Source: Dickeya lacustris (lineage in GTDB: Bacteria > Pseudomonadota > Gammaproteobacteria > Enterobacterales > Enterobacteriaceae). From it: 64,000 nucleotides of DNA. The position numbers and the translations under genes were made by a program. The stretch covers positions 3,472,001-3,536,000 of the forward strand of contig NZ_CP114280.1 in NCBI RefSeq assembly GCF_029635795.1, given 5' to 3'. The notes below the pieces were generated by a model, which did no database searches, was not told the origin of the DNA, and worked only from the letters and a program-made list of their open reading frames with translations. Below are positions 24,589-33,190 of this stretch, piece by piece; positions within the stretch are counted from its first letter, which is position 1, and each line of letters opens with the position of its first letter.

Positions 24589-24834
24589 TCAGTCGGCGTC
24601 AGCGGGAACCAGTAAAACCTCAATACCTGCGTGCCTCAAACCATTGAGAATCTCTGTCGGTAAAGCATCATCGGTTATCAGCGTATGGATACGCGGAGTT
24701 TCAATAATTCTGTGCAGGCTCAGACGGCGGAAATGGGTATTTCTGTGATGTATCTGAGGATGTGATAAAGCGGCATGTTGGGGGCAATCAATCTGACTAT
24801 TCTCTATTTTCAGCCGATTAGTGCCGTTGAACAA
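24589..24834 (-). pseudogene. Remnant of a DeoR-family transcriptional regulator (C-terminus)
   Basis: The last half of an 81-codon frame reads RIHTLITDDALPTEILNGLR followed by HAGIEVLLV, which resembles the C-terminal end of DeoR/GlpR-type sugar-phosphate-sensing repressors (the LITD...GIEV pattern). The helix-turn-helix and most of the sensor domain are missing upstream, so it cannot be a working regulator. In E. coli the space between rrnG and pssA is occupied by kgtP, which is absent here. The assignment rests on about 30 residues. Confidence 0.55.
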
Positions 24835-24876
24835 TATAGCCGGTTAATACACCGGCTATATATTCTCAGCGAATGA

Positions 24877-26232
24877 TTACAGTATTCGGCTGATGAGGCG
24901 ATCTATACGAATGCGGCGTAACCGGCGAATCAGTTTTCTGACTTTTATCGGATAATCAGCAATACTTTGCAATTGCTGATAATGTGACATCACTTGCGTA
25001 TGAGTGCGAATATATTCGAGTTCTTGCTGGCGCTGGCTATGCAATTTTTGTTCTGGATCGTGAATCAGAATGGCATTTTCCAGATCGAGACGCCAGGCTC
25101 GCGGATTAAGGTTATTACCCGTCAGCAGTTGCCACTCTTCATCAATCCATATCCCTTTTAAATGGAAGCTATTATCGCCATCTTTCCATAAACGTATCGT
25201 TAGTTGGTCGCTATCAATATATTTTTGCAACCGACTCATGAAGCGGCGTAAATTGGTTTCATACAGATAAGGTAATACACCAATAATTCTAAAAGGTTGA
25301 TCTTCTGGAATAAAAAAGTCATTTGCCGTTTTATCGCCAATAATAATTTCAATCTGTTTGCCGTTTCTCAGCAGGCGAATCACGTTACGCACCAGCAACG
25401 CGGGGAGATTGAAATACGGCGTACACATCACCAGACGCTGCTCTGTGCAATACATCAGATGATGAATTGTTTGATTAAGCGGGCTCTGTTTACCCAACCC
25501 AACCAGCGGTGTGACCGTCAGTTGATGATTATTATTACCGAGGTCTGGCGGTAAATAGGTTGTTGTCCTCAGTGCATGGCGAAACTGGCGGATAGCATTT
25601 TTAATTTCCACCGTTTTAGGGCGGTGTGGGTTATCCAGTCGCTGTACGGCGGGTGCGGTTAATAAGTCTTGTACATAGCGCGCCATCACATCAGTCAGCG
25701 TCGCATTGGTGATGAGCTGATAGCGGTCATAACGGTATTTATCATGTTGATGTAGATAAACATCATTCAGGCTGGCACCACTATAGAGCACGGTATCGTC
25801 AATGATGAACCCTTTCAGGTGCAGCACACCGAGAGCTTCACGGGTATTGACCGGAATGCCATAGACCGGCACCACCGCGTCATTATGCCGTTGGGCCATT
25901 TCATGATACCAGTCTGCATTCGTGCTCGCGGCGGCGGCTCCGATACGCCCGCGCTGCGCGCGATGCCAGTCAACCAGCACCGCAATGTCCAGCGATGGGC
26001 ACAGACGTTTAGCCTGATACAGTGCAGATAAGATAGCTTCGCCGCCATCATCATGTTCTAAATACAACGCCACCACGTAGACACGTTTTTTGGCCTGAAG
26101 AATCCGTTCTGTCAGCGTGGTACGGAAAAGCGCCGGGCTGTGCAACGTCTGTACGTCATCGGCAGACTGAGGGATCTTAGGCAGTTGTGCAAGGTGTTGT
26201 TGATATTTGATTCGCTTGAGTTTTGACAACAT
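24877..26232 (-). CDS. pssA: CDP-diacylglycerol-serine O-phosphatidyltransferase
   Basis: PssA makes phosphatidylserine, the precursor of phosphatidylethanolamine, at the inner membrane face. It is a phospholipase-D-type enzyme with two HxKxxxxD motifs: HLKGFIID (H138, K140, D145) and HLKGIWID in the C-terminal half. From the ATG at 26232 it is 451 residues, the E. coli length; a GTG one codon upstream is also in frame. The basic C-terminus (VRKLIRRLRRIRIDRLISRIL in part) is conserved. Confidence 0.97.
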   Translation of the reverse strand: MLSKLKRIKYQQHLAQLPKIPQSADDVQTLHSPALFRTTLTERILQAKKRVYVVALYLEHDDGGEAILSALYQAKRLCPSLDIAVLVDWHRAQRGRIGAAAASTNADWYHEMAQRHNDAVVPVYGIPVNTREALGVLHLKGFIIDDTVLYSGASLNDVYLHQHDKYRYDRYQLITNATLTDVMARYVQDLLTAPAVQRLDNPHRPKTVEIKNAIRQFRHALRTTTYLPPDLGNNNHQLTVTPLVGLGKQSPLNQTIHHLMYCTEQRLVMCTPYFNLPALLVRNVIRLLRNGKQIEIIIGDKTANDFFIPEDQPFRIIGVLPYLYETNLRRFMSRLQKYIDSDQLTIRLWKDGDNSFHLKGIWIDEEWQLLTGNNLNPRAWRLDLENAILIHDPEQKLHSQRQQELEYIRTHTQVMSHYQQLQSIADYPIKVRKLIRRLRRIRIDRLISRIL

Positions 26233-26395
26233 CACAGTGCGATTCTTCTCTCATCGTAGGATGACCAACGGGTCATGATAAACGTTAAGGCATAGCCGAA
26301 TCGGGTGATAATACCATTACTTGGCGGGCGTTGTGAGCAGGTTTTGCTGCTTGTGACGAGATCTTGCCCGCATCCAGACGCTTTTATTTGGTGTT

Positions 26396-29053
26396 TTATG
26401 GTGTGAAGAGCGGCAATTCCAGAGTGACAATTCCGTCTTCCAGTTGAACATCTACATGAAACCCCAACTTTTTCGCCAGTGTAATCATGCCCTGATTGTG
26501 CGGCATGGTGATGCCGTTGAGCCGATGAAGCCCGTGTGTCCGGGCGTAATCAATCAGCTTGGTGAGTAATTTTCTACCAAGCCCTAACCCTTTTAAGTCC
26601 GAGCGAACCAATACGGCGAATTCTGCGCTGGTGTTATCCGGGTCGGCAATGGCACGAGTCACGCCGAGGATTTCATGGTTGCCTTCGGCATCTGGCCGCA
26701 GGGCGATAAACGCCATTTCGCGGTCATAGTCAATCTGCGTCATATTTGCCAAATCTTCGTGGGTAAATTCACTGATTTCGCTGAAATAACGATAGTAGAG
26801 ATCTTCTCGGGTGACTTTGCTGATAAAGCGCTCCAGCAATGGTTCGTCTTCAGGCAGGATGGGGCGAAACAGGCAGGTTGTTTCGTCTTTTAACTGCACG
26901 CGTTCTTCAAGCTCTTGCGGGTAAGGACGAATGGAGAGGCGAGATTGCGGGTCGCCCTGAAAGGCGGCCAGATGCAGTGTGACGTCCAGCAGCGTGAACT
27001 CAGCCCCATTTGCCAGCAGTGGGTGAATATCCAATCGCGTAATTTCCGGGCAATCCAGAATCAGGTTGGAAACCTGTACCAGCAGGCGACTGAATGCGGC
27101 TATATCGAGTGGCTTTAGCGCGTTGCGGCTGCGTATCTTGCCGCTTTTCAGCGCCTGGACTATCAGGTAACGCGCGAGCGCCATATTGAGCGGTGGCAGC
27201 GCTACTGCGGCCTGTGTTTCCCGGTGCCACTGTGTCCCCCCTTCTCCGAGTAAGATGATGGGGCCGAAAATGGCATCTTGCTCGACGGCAATGCGCAGTT
27301 CCAGTGCGCCGGTTCGGTTTGCCATACCTTGCACTAATAACCCATCAATGCGTGCCTGCGGGTGGCTCTGTCGTACTCGTTCGAGAATCGCCTCCGCCGC
27401 CAGTTGCACCTCCTTGGCGTTTTGCAGATAAAGCATCACCCCTTGAATTTCCGATTTATGCGCAATATCCGGTGAACGCAGCTTCAGCGCGACGGGGTAG
27501 CCAATTTTTTCTGCAATATACACCGCCTCCGTGCTGTCGCTGGCAATCCAGGTGGGCAAGGTATTCAAGCCATAGGCGTGCAAAATAGGCTGTACTTCAT
27601 GGGTGTCGAGCTGGGTTGCGCCTTCTTGCAATGCCAGGCTGATTAACTGATGAGCCTGTGTGGCATTGGCGCTCAAATCTGGCGGCAGCGCAGGGGTTTC
27701 TTTGAGCTGTTTCTGGTTACGACGATACTCGACGATGTGCATAAACGCCGTTACCGCGCCTTCTGGAGTGCGGTAGGTCGGGATGCCTGCGTCGTTAAAT
27801 AGCCGCCTCGCCTCAAGCGAGGAGAATTCGCCGCACCAGTTCGTCAGCAACGTGATGCGCTTACCACGCGGGTGCTGGTGCAGAAGTTGAATGATGCTCT
27901 GTGCGCTCTCTGTGCCGGGTGCAGCGGCGCTGGGGGCGTGAATCAGCAGCAGCGCATCATAATCGTCGCTGTCGAGCAGGGCAGAAAATGCGGCCTGATA
28001 GCGTGCGGGCGTTGCATCATCGCATAAATCCAGCGGGTTACTGATAGTGACGGTCTCGGGTAATACCGCGCGAAGCGCCTGACGGGTCTCTTCGCTCAAG
28101 GTGGCAAGTTTGCCTTGTCTGGCGATGAGCTGGTCAAGTGACTGTGCGGCTGGCGATGCGCCATTACTGACTATCAGCAGCCGTTCTCCGCGTAATGGAC
28201 GCAGGTGGCTTAGGGTCTCTACCGCAGAGAACAGTTCGTGGGTATCCTGCACACGCAGTAGCCCGGCGCGCTGAATGGCCGCATCGTAAGCGGCATCCAT
28301 CCCATGCTCTCCGCCGTGCAGCAGTTGTTGCGCCTGTTGGCTGCGACCGCTTTTGATAACCAGTATCGGTTTATTGCGTGATGCGCTACGTGAGGACGAT
28401 AAAAAGCGTCTTGCATCGCTGATGTGTTCAAGATGCAGCAAAATCGCGCTGGTTTTACCATCGCGCGCCAGAAAGTCGAGCAGGTCATCGACATCGATAT
28501 CGATGCTGTCGCCAAGGGCAATAAAATAGGAAAAACCGATACCGCGCTGCTGTGCCCAGTCCAGTACGGTATTTGACACCGCAGCCGACTGGGAGATAAA
28601 GGCCAGCTTGCCTTTGAGAATCGGCACCGGTGAAAAACTGGCGTTCAGCCCCTGCCAGGGAGCCAGCAGGCCGAGACTGTTTGGCCCGAGCAGTCGCATT
28701 GCATAACCGGCGGCACAGGTTTTTAACGCCTGAAATTGCGACGGTGGTGCAGAGAGCACGATGACGGTTTTGCAGCCGCGCTTGCCCAACTCTTCAAGCA
28801 GCACCAGATTGCGTTCAGCGCGAGTACAAATGACGGCGAGATCCGGTGTCATCGGCAGGCTGGCGACATTGGCATAAGCCAGTACGCCGCACACCGCGCG
28901 ATACTTGGGCGTGACGGGCAGCACCGGGCCGTTGAAACCGCCATCAAGCAGGTTACGCATCATCAGGAATCCTGCGCGCCCCGGTTTTTCCGACGCGCCG
29001 ACAACGGCAATAGTACGGGGGCGTAACAATGCTTCTAATCCACGCTGACTCAT
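26396..29053 (-). CDS. patZ: Protein lysine acetyltransferase PatZ (Pka/YfiQ)
   Basis: PatZ acetylates lysines of metabolic enzymes such as acetyl-CoA synthetase. It combines a large NDP-forming acyl-CoA-synthetase-like region (about residues 1-700, starting with the CoA-binding Rossmann segment TIAVVGASEKPGRAG) with a C-terminal GNAT domain (about 725-885; acetyl-CoA loop SDLKGLGLGRKLL). At 885 residues it is full length. CAGGAG precedes the ATG. The order pssA-patZ-tapT-trxC-yfiF is that of E. coli. Confidence 0.96.
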   Translation of the reverse strand: MSQRGLEALLRPRTIAVVGASEKPGRAGFLMMRNLLDGGFNGPVLPVTPKYRAVCGVLAYANVASLPMTPDLAVICTRAERNLVLLEELGKRGCKTVIVLSAPPSQFQALKTCAAGYAMRLLGPNSLGLLAPWQGLNASFSPVPILKGKLAFISQSAAVSNTVLDWAQQRGIGFSYFIALGDSIDIDVDDLLDFLARDGKTSAILLHLEHISDARRFLSSSRSASRNKPILVIKSGRSQQAQQLLHGGEHGMDAAYDAAIQRAGLLRVQDTHELFSAVETLSHLRPLRGERLLIVSNGASPAAQSLDQLIARQGKLATLSEETRQALRAVLPETVTISNPLDLCDDATPARYQAAFSALLDSDDYDALLLIHAPSAAAPGTESAQSIIQLLHQHPRGKRITLLTNWCGEFSSLEARRLFNDAGIPTYRTPEGAVTAFMHIVEYRRNQKQLKETPALPPDLSANATQAHQLISLALQEGATQLDTHEVQPILHAYGLNTLPTWIASDSTEAVYIAEKIGYPVALKLRSPDIAHKSEIQGVMLYLQNAKEVQLAAEAILERVRQSHPQARIDGLLVQGMANRTGALELRIAVEQDAIFGPIILLGEGGTQWHRETQAAVALPPLNMALARYLIVQALKSGKIRSRNALKPLDIAAFSRLLVQVSNLILDCPEITRLDIHPLLANGAEFTLLDVTLHLAAFQGDPQSRLSIRPYPQELEERVQLKDETTCLFRPILPEDEPLLERFISKVTREDLYYRYFSEISEFTHEDLANMTQIDYDREMAFIALRPDAEGNHEILGVTRAIADPDNTSAEFAVLVRSDLKGLGLGRKLLTKLIDYARTHGLHRLNGITMPHNQGMITLAKKLGFHVDVQLEDGIVTLELPLFTP

Positions 29054-29124
29054 CCGCGACTCCTGTTGGGCGGCGCTTTATGCCCTGTCGTTATCTGATA
29101 CTGAAAAAAGAGATCAGATGGATG

Positions 29125-29841
29125 TTAGACGTCTGTTGGCGTTTGCGCTGTGACCGTCGGTGAAATTTTCTTTTTTGCGTGATGGGCCTTGCCTGCCAGA
29201 TAGTGTTGACGAAAGCGGTCAAAATGACCGGCCAGTGCACTGGCGGCGTTTTCATCCCCGGCTTGTTGCAGCAGTGCGATGGCGATTTCGGCAGTACAGT
29301 GCTGCCCGGCCATGCTCGCTTCACGCAACTGGTAGCAAGAGAGCGCCTCAACGCTCAGAGACAGAATAGGAAGCGCATCAAGATAGGGGCTTTTGCGAAA
29401 CATTTTGCGGGCTTCCGGCCAGGTGCCATCCAGCATGACAAATAGTGGTGGTTTGCCGCCTGCGGGCAGATGGTGATGAACCTCTCGGCCCGGTTCATCG
29501 CCATCGGCCAGAAAAACCAGCCAGGGCTGATAATCTTCGTTTTGTAATAGCTGCAATAACGCGGCATCGGGCGCGGTGCGTGACCATAAAAACGCATCGG
29601 TATCCGGCAGGATATCGGCAATCAGCCTGCCGGTGTTGCTCGGTTTCATCGGCTCGGTATCAAACATCACCAGACAAAAACGGCTGCGAGCGGCGCTTGG
29701 CGAGAGTGTTTCGCACAGGCAATGAACATGCGGAAGCAGGCAGCGCTGGCAGCGGATAACGCGGCTGCCTCGGGCGCGAAAGGGTCGGGTAGAGAGAGCA
29801 AGGCGCTGCTGGCGCAGACGCAGGACAGCGTTACCGGTCAT
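29125..29841 (-). CDS. tapT: tRNA-uridine aminocarboxypropyltransferase (DTW domain)
   Basis: TapT (YfiP) adds the acp group to U47 in tRNA variable loops using SAM. The 238-residue protein has four cysteines near the N-terminus (CQRCLLPHVHCLC) and the motif DGTWPEARKMFRKSPYL that gives the DTW family its name. It is 71 bp upstream of patZ on the same strand. Confidence 0.93.
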   Translation of the reverse strand: MTGNAVLRLRQQRLALSTRPFRARGSRVIRCQRCLLPHVHCLCETLSPSAARSRFCLVMFDTEPMKPSNTGRLIADILPDTDAFLWSRTAPDAALLQLLQNEDYQPWLVFLADGDEPGREVHHHLPAGGKPPLFVMLDGTWPEARKMFRKSPYLDALPILSLSVEALSCYQLREASMAGQHCTAEIAIALLQQAGDENAASALAGHFDRFRQHYLAGKAHHAKKKISPTVTAQTPTDV

Positions 29842-29931
29842 GATATTCCGCCAAAAAGCGGTATTCTAAACGACAGCACTGCCCGGCAGAAGCCCCGTGT
29901 GATGCGGCGACCCTTCTTATTACTGACGGCG

Positions 29932-30357
29932 TTACAGTGATTCGGCCAGCCAGCTTTCAAACTGCGGTTTAGGTAATGCGCCACTGAGCATATCGACAAG
30001 TTGCCCCTGGCGGAACAGCATAATGGTTGGAATGCTACGAATCCGAAAGCGCGCGCTGAGTTCCGGCTCATCTTCTGTATTGACTTTGATAAAACGGATT
30101 TTTTCGCCGTTATCGAGGGCGACGTCTTCAAAAATCGGTGCGAAATTTACGCAGGGCCCGCACCAGGGCGCCCAAAAATCGACCACCACCGGCAAGGAGT
30201 CTTGCAGCAGTTTATCCAATGTTTTTTCTGTCGCGTTGATGACTTCGCCGCTAAAGAGCGCCTCGCCACAGCGCCCGCATTTGGCATGTGAATAGTTTGG
30301 CGCGGCGTTTTCCGGCAGGCGGTTAGTGGCATGGCAAGACGAACATACCGTATTCAT
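29932..30357 (-). CDS. trxC: Thioredoxin 2
   Basis: TrxC is an oxidative-stress-induced cytoplasmic thioredoxin. From the ATG at 30357 ([13 protein letters not shown]) it has an N-terminal zinc finger (Cys 5, 8, 27, 30) and active site WCGPC (65-69), 141 residues in all, about the E. coli size. The frame is open much further upstream to 30558, but those residues match nothing in the family. It is divergent from yfiF. Confidence 0.96.
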   Translation of the reverse strand: MNTVCSSCHATNRLPENAAPNYSHAKCGRCGEALFSGEVINATEKTLDKLLQDSLPVVVDFWAPWCGPCVNFAPIFEDVALDNGEKIRFIKVNTEDEPELSARFRIRSIPTIMLFRQGQLVDMLSGALPKPQFESWLAESL

Positions 30358-30597
30358 AAACAAACCTCGAATAACAAAAGCGGAACAAAACCGGTACAGT
30401 GAATGCCTGAGCGCTGCAAATAGAGCCATCAGCAGCAATGCAGGCTGCGAATCAGCGTCAGTATGGTGAGGCCAGGCTCTTGCGACAACGTGTTTTACCC
30501 AATGGTTATAATAGTGTGGAACTTTTATGATCGGGCCGGTAGCTAACCGAGTGGACATAGGGTAATCTTCGCGCCCTGCGTCCAGGGGGAGAACGAG

Positions 30598-31683
30598 ATG
30601 AGCGATACATTAGGTGGGAAAGGCGGCAAGGTCCGTGTTATGTATGTCCGCAGTGATGATGGGGACGATAAAAGCAGTAAATCAAAGCGGCCTGCGGATA
30701 AACGCCGAGGTGATGGCGATAACCGTTCCCACCATAAAGGGCGCGATGGCGGCGCACGTGGCGGGCGAGACAATAGCGGCGGCGGCGCGAAATGGCGCGG
30801 TGAATCTGAGCGGCGTGAGCGTCCGGCGCGTCGTGAGACGTCTGAACGCATGGACTCGCCGTGGAAGACCGTATCCCGCACCGTGGATGACATCCCGGAT
30901 CACGGCGGCATCAGCGGTAAAAGCCAGATAGACCCTGAGCAGTTGCGCCGTCAGCGCACGGAAGAAACCCGCGTGTACGGCGAGAATGCGTGTCAGGCGC
31001 TGTTTTTAAGCCGCCCGGAGTCGATCGTGCGCGGCTGGTTTTTACAGGAAGTGACCCCCCGTTTTCGTGAAACGCTGCGTTGGATGGCGGCGAATCGCAA
31101 AGCATACCATGTGGTTGATGATGCTGAACTGACGAAAGCCTCTGGGACGGAGCATCATGGCGGCGTCTGTTTTATCATCAAAAAACGCCGTGGTCTGGAT
31201 GTCGCGACATACCTGAAAACGGCTGGCGAGACAGATTGCGTGCTGGCGCTGGAAGATGTTGGCAACCCGCATAATCTCGGCGGCATTGTGCGTAGCTGCG
31301 CACATTTTGGCGTCAATGGCGTGATGGTGCGTGATGCCGCGATGCTGGAGTCCGGTGCAGCGGTGCGCACGGCGGAAGGCGGGGCGGAACATGTTAAAGC
31401 CATCAATTCAGATAATCTGATTGAAGCGCTGGCGCAGTTTCGTGCTGCCGGTTACACCATTGTGACTACGTCCAGCCATAAAGGAACGTCTTTATCTCAA
31501 GCTGACTTACCGGCCAAAACGGTGATAGTGCTTGGTCAGGAAGGGGATGGCTTGTCAGATAGCGCCTGGCAACAGGGCGATATGAAGATCTCGATTGACG
31601 GCACCGGCAAGGTGGAAAGCCTGAACATTTCGGTTGCGACCGGTATTCTGCTGGCGCAGTGGTGGCGACAGAATCACGATTAA
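30598..31683 (+). CDS. yfiF: SpoU-family RNA methyltransferase YfiF
   Basis: A putative tRNA/rRNA 2'-O-methyltransferase. An N-terminal basic, Gly/Arg/Asp-rich low-complexity region (about residues 10-110) precedes a small substrate-binding domain and the knotted SpoU domain with [28 protein letters not shown] and [12 protein letters not shown] (motifs 1-3). The target is not established in the literature I recall. The accessory segment begins 17 bp after its stop. The 240-bp gap to trxC is a divergent promoter region. Confidence 0.93.
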   Translation: MSDTLGGKGGKVRVMYVRSDDGDDKSSKSKRPADKRRGDGDNRSHHKGRDGGARGGRDNSGGGAKWRGESERRERPARRETSERMDSPWKTVSRTVDDIPDHGGISGKSQIDPEQLRRQRTEETRVYGENACQALFLSRPESIVRGWFLQEVTPRFRETLRWMAANRKAYHVVDDAELTKASGTEHHGGVCFIIKKRRGLDVATYLKTAGETDCVLALEDVGNPHNLGGIVRSCAHFGVNGVMVRDAAMLESGAAVRTAEGGAEHVKAINSDNLIEALAQFRAAGYTIVTTSSHKGTSLSQADLPAKTVIVLGQEGDGLSDSAWQQGDMKISIDGTGKVESLNISVATGILLAQWWRQNHD

Positions 31684-31700
31684 GTGTGAATGTCTGCATC

Positions 31701-31760
31701 AAAAAATAAGGTGGCATAAGCCTAATACCGATCAGTTAAGACAAAAATGATCGGTTGAAC
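31701..31760 (+). repeat. Left 60-bp inverted repeat (IS4-family-type end)
   Basis: This 60-bp sequence matches the reverse complement of 36921-36980 at 57 of 60 positions. It contains CCGATCAGTTAAG, resembling IS4 ends. The IS256-family remnant begins 2 bp inside it, so nothing of an IS4 body remains on this side. Confidence 0.85.
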
Positions 31761-31761
31761 A

Positions 31762-33018
31762 GAGCCTCTCCATAATTCTGTGTAATTGTCACCGCATCAA
31801 AGGTGATCGCTCAGGCGATCACCGAACTCGATAATAAAATGGCTCATTGCCAGCCGCCAATTCTGGATCGGCATACTTTATTTTGTCGAGGCCGACTATA
31901 TTGTCAGATAAATCACTTTACGTACCGAATCATCTATCGGGAACACCTTACGTTTCTTTATCGCCTGGCGAATCACACTGTTCAGCAACTCGATGGATTG
32001 TATTGGTGGTGTAGATAGCCTTGCGGATATCCGGCGGGTAGCCAAAGAACGTAATGCTCGCGAACGTGTCCAGCGTCATCAGCGCTGCTTCCTAGGTTGT
32101 GGCCTGATACACGGCTTTCAGCACGCTGGTGACGCCCTTGTAATCCTTCCACGAAACATATTTCAGGCTGTTGTACACCATGTGGATGATGAACTGCTGG
32201 ATATGTGTCTGTGGATAGACGCTGTTGATAGTCTCCGGGAAGCCCTTCAATCCGTCCATGCAGGCAATCAGGATGTCCTGAAGTCCCCGATTTTAAGCTT
32301 CGTCAGTACAGTTAGCCAGAACTTCGCACCTTCGTTTTCGGCCAGCCACATACCCAGCAGCGCTTTCTGGCCTTCGGTGTTAATACCCAGAGCGAGGAAC
32401 ACCGCTTTGTTGATGATGTTGCCGCCATGACGGACTTTTACCACGATACAATCAAGATAAACAATGGGATACAGTGAGTCTAACGGACGGTTTTGCCATT
32501 CTGTCACCTGCTTTTAACCACATCGGTGACTTTAGATATCAGCGTGGGCGACACATCGGCATCGTACATTTCTTTGAATGTAGCAACGATTTCCCGCGTG
32601 GTCATGCCTTTGGCGTACAGGGATAAAATCTGGCTACCCATCTGCGTGATGCGGGTCTGATGTTTCTTTATCCGTTGCGGTTCGAAGGTGTTTTCACGGT
32701 CACGTGGTGTGCTCAGTTCAATTTCACCATCGTCGCATAACATGGTTTTAGACGAGTAACCATTTCGGGTATTAGAGCCTGATTTCGGGGCATTTTTCTC
32801 GTACCCGAGATACTCGATCAGTTCTGCATTGAGCGCGGTTTCTATGGTTAACTTCGGCAGCATGCGGCAAAACGTATTGAAGTTGGCTTCGTTTTTAAGA
32901 TCTTTAGCCAGTTCAGCAGCTAGTGCTTTGAGTTTCTGTTCGCCCATCATTTGCCTGTCTCCGTTGTTGGAGTGAACATATCAAAAATAGGCAATTACAT
33001 AATTTTAATTACAGTCTC
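31762..33018 (-). mobile_element. Decayed IS256-family insertion sequence
   Basis: The element is about 1.26 kb, bounded by imperfect inverted repeats (GAGCCTCTCCATAATTCTGT on the left, GAGACTGTAATTAAAATTAT read from the right, both continuing to GTAATTG). It carries a frameshifted mutator-type transposase on the minus strand. The 8 bases on each side do not match, so no target duplication remains. Confidence 0.75.
31803..32950 (-). pseudogene. IS256-family (mutator-type) transposase, broken
   Basis: Translation on the minus strand gives an IS256-type transposase in pieces: an intact N-terminal third (32504-32950; includes GSNTRNGYSSKTM and LSLYAKGMTTREIVATFKEM), then a shifted frame with [11 protein letters not shown] and [15 protein letters not shown] (32268-32507), then further shifts with DGLKGFP and YTTNTIESLNSVIR. 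The YLDCIV Asp and the ENEGAKFW Glu region belong to the DDE site. At least two frameshifts and an internal deletion make it inactive. Confidence 0.85.
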
Positions 33019-33190
33019 GTAAGGCCACCTTATTATCAACCTAGCGGGCGCAGCCCCTTGGCTGGCAAAGCACATCAAGGGGTCGCTGTAGTTTCTTATT
33101 GATTTATATTTTCATGTCGTAGGCATAATCAGACAAGAAATGCTTTTATTGGCGGATTGACCTGCGATCTATGTGGGGTTTGCTCTGTTT

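Noticed and set aside
31754..33026. Target-site duplication flanking the IS256 remnant
   Set aside because: The 8 bases on the left (GTTGAACA) and right (GTAAGGCC) do not match.
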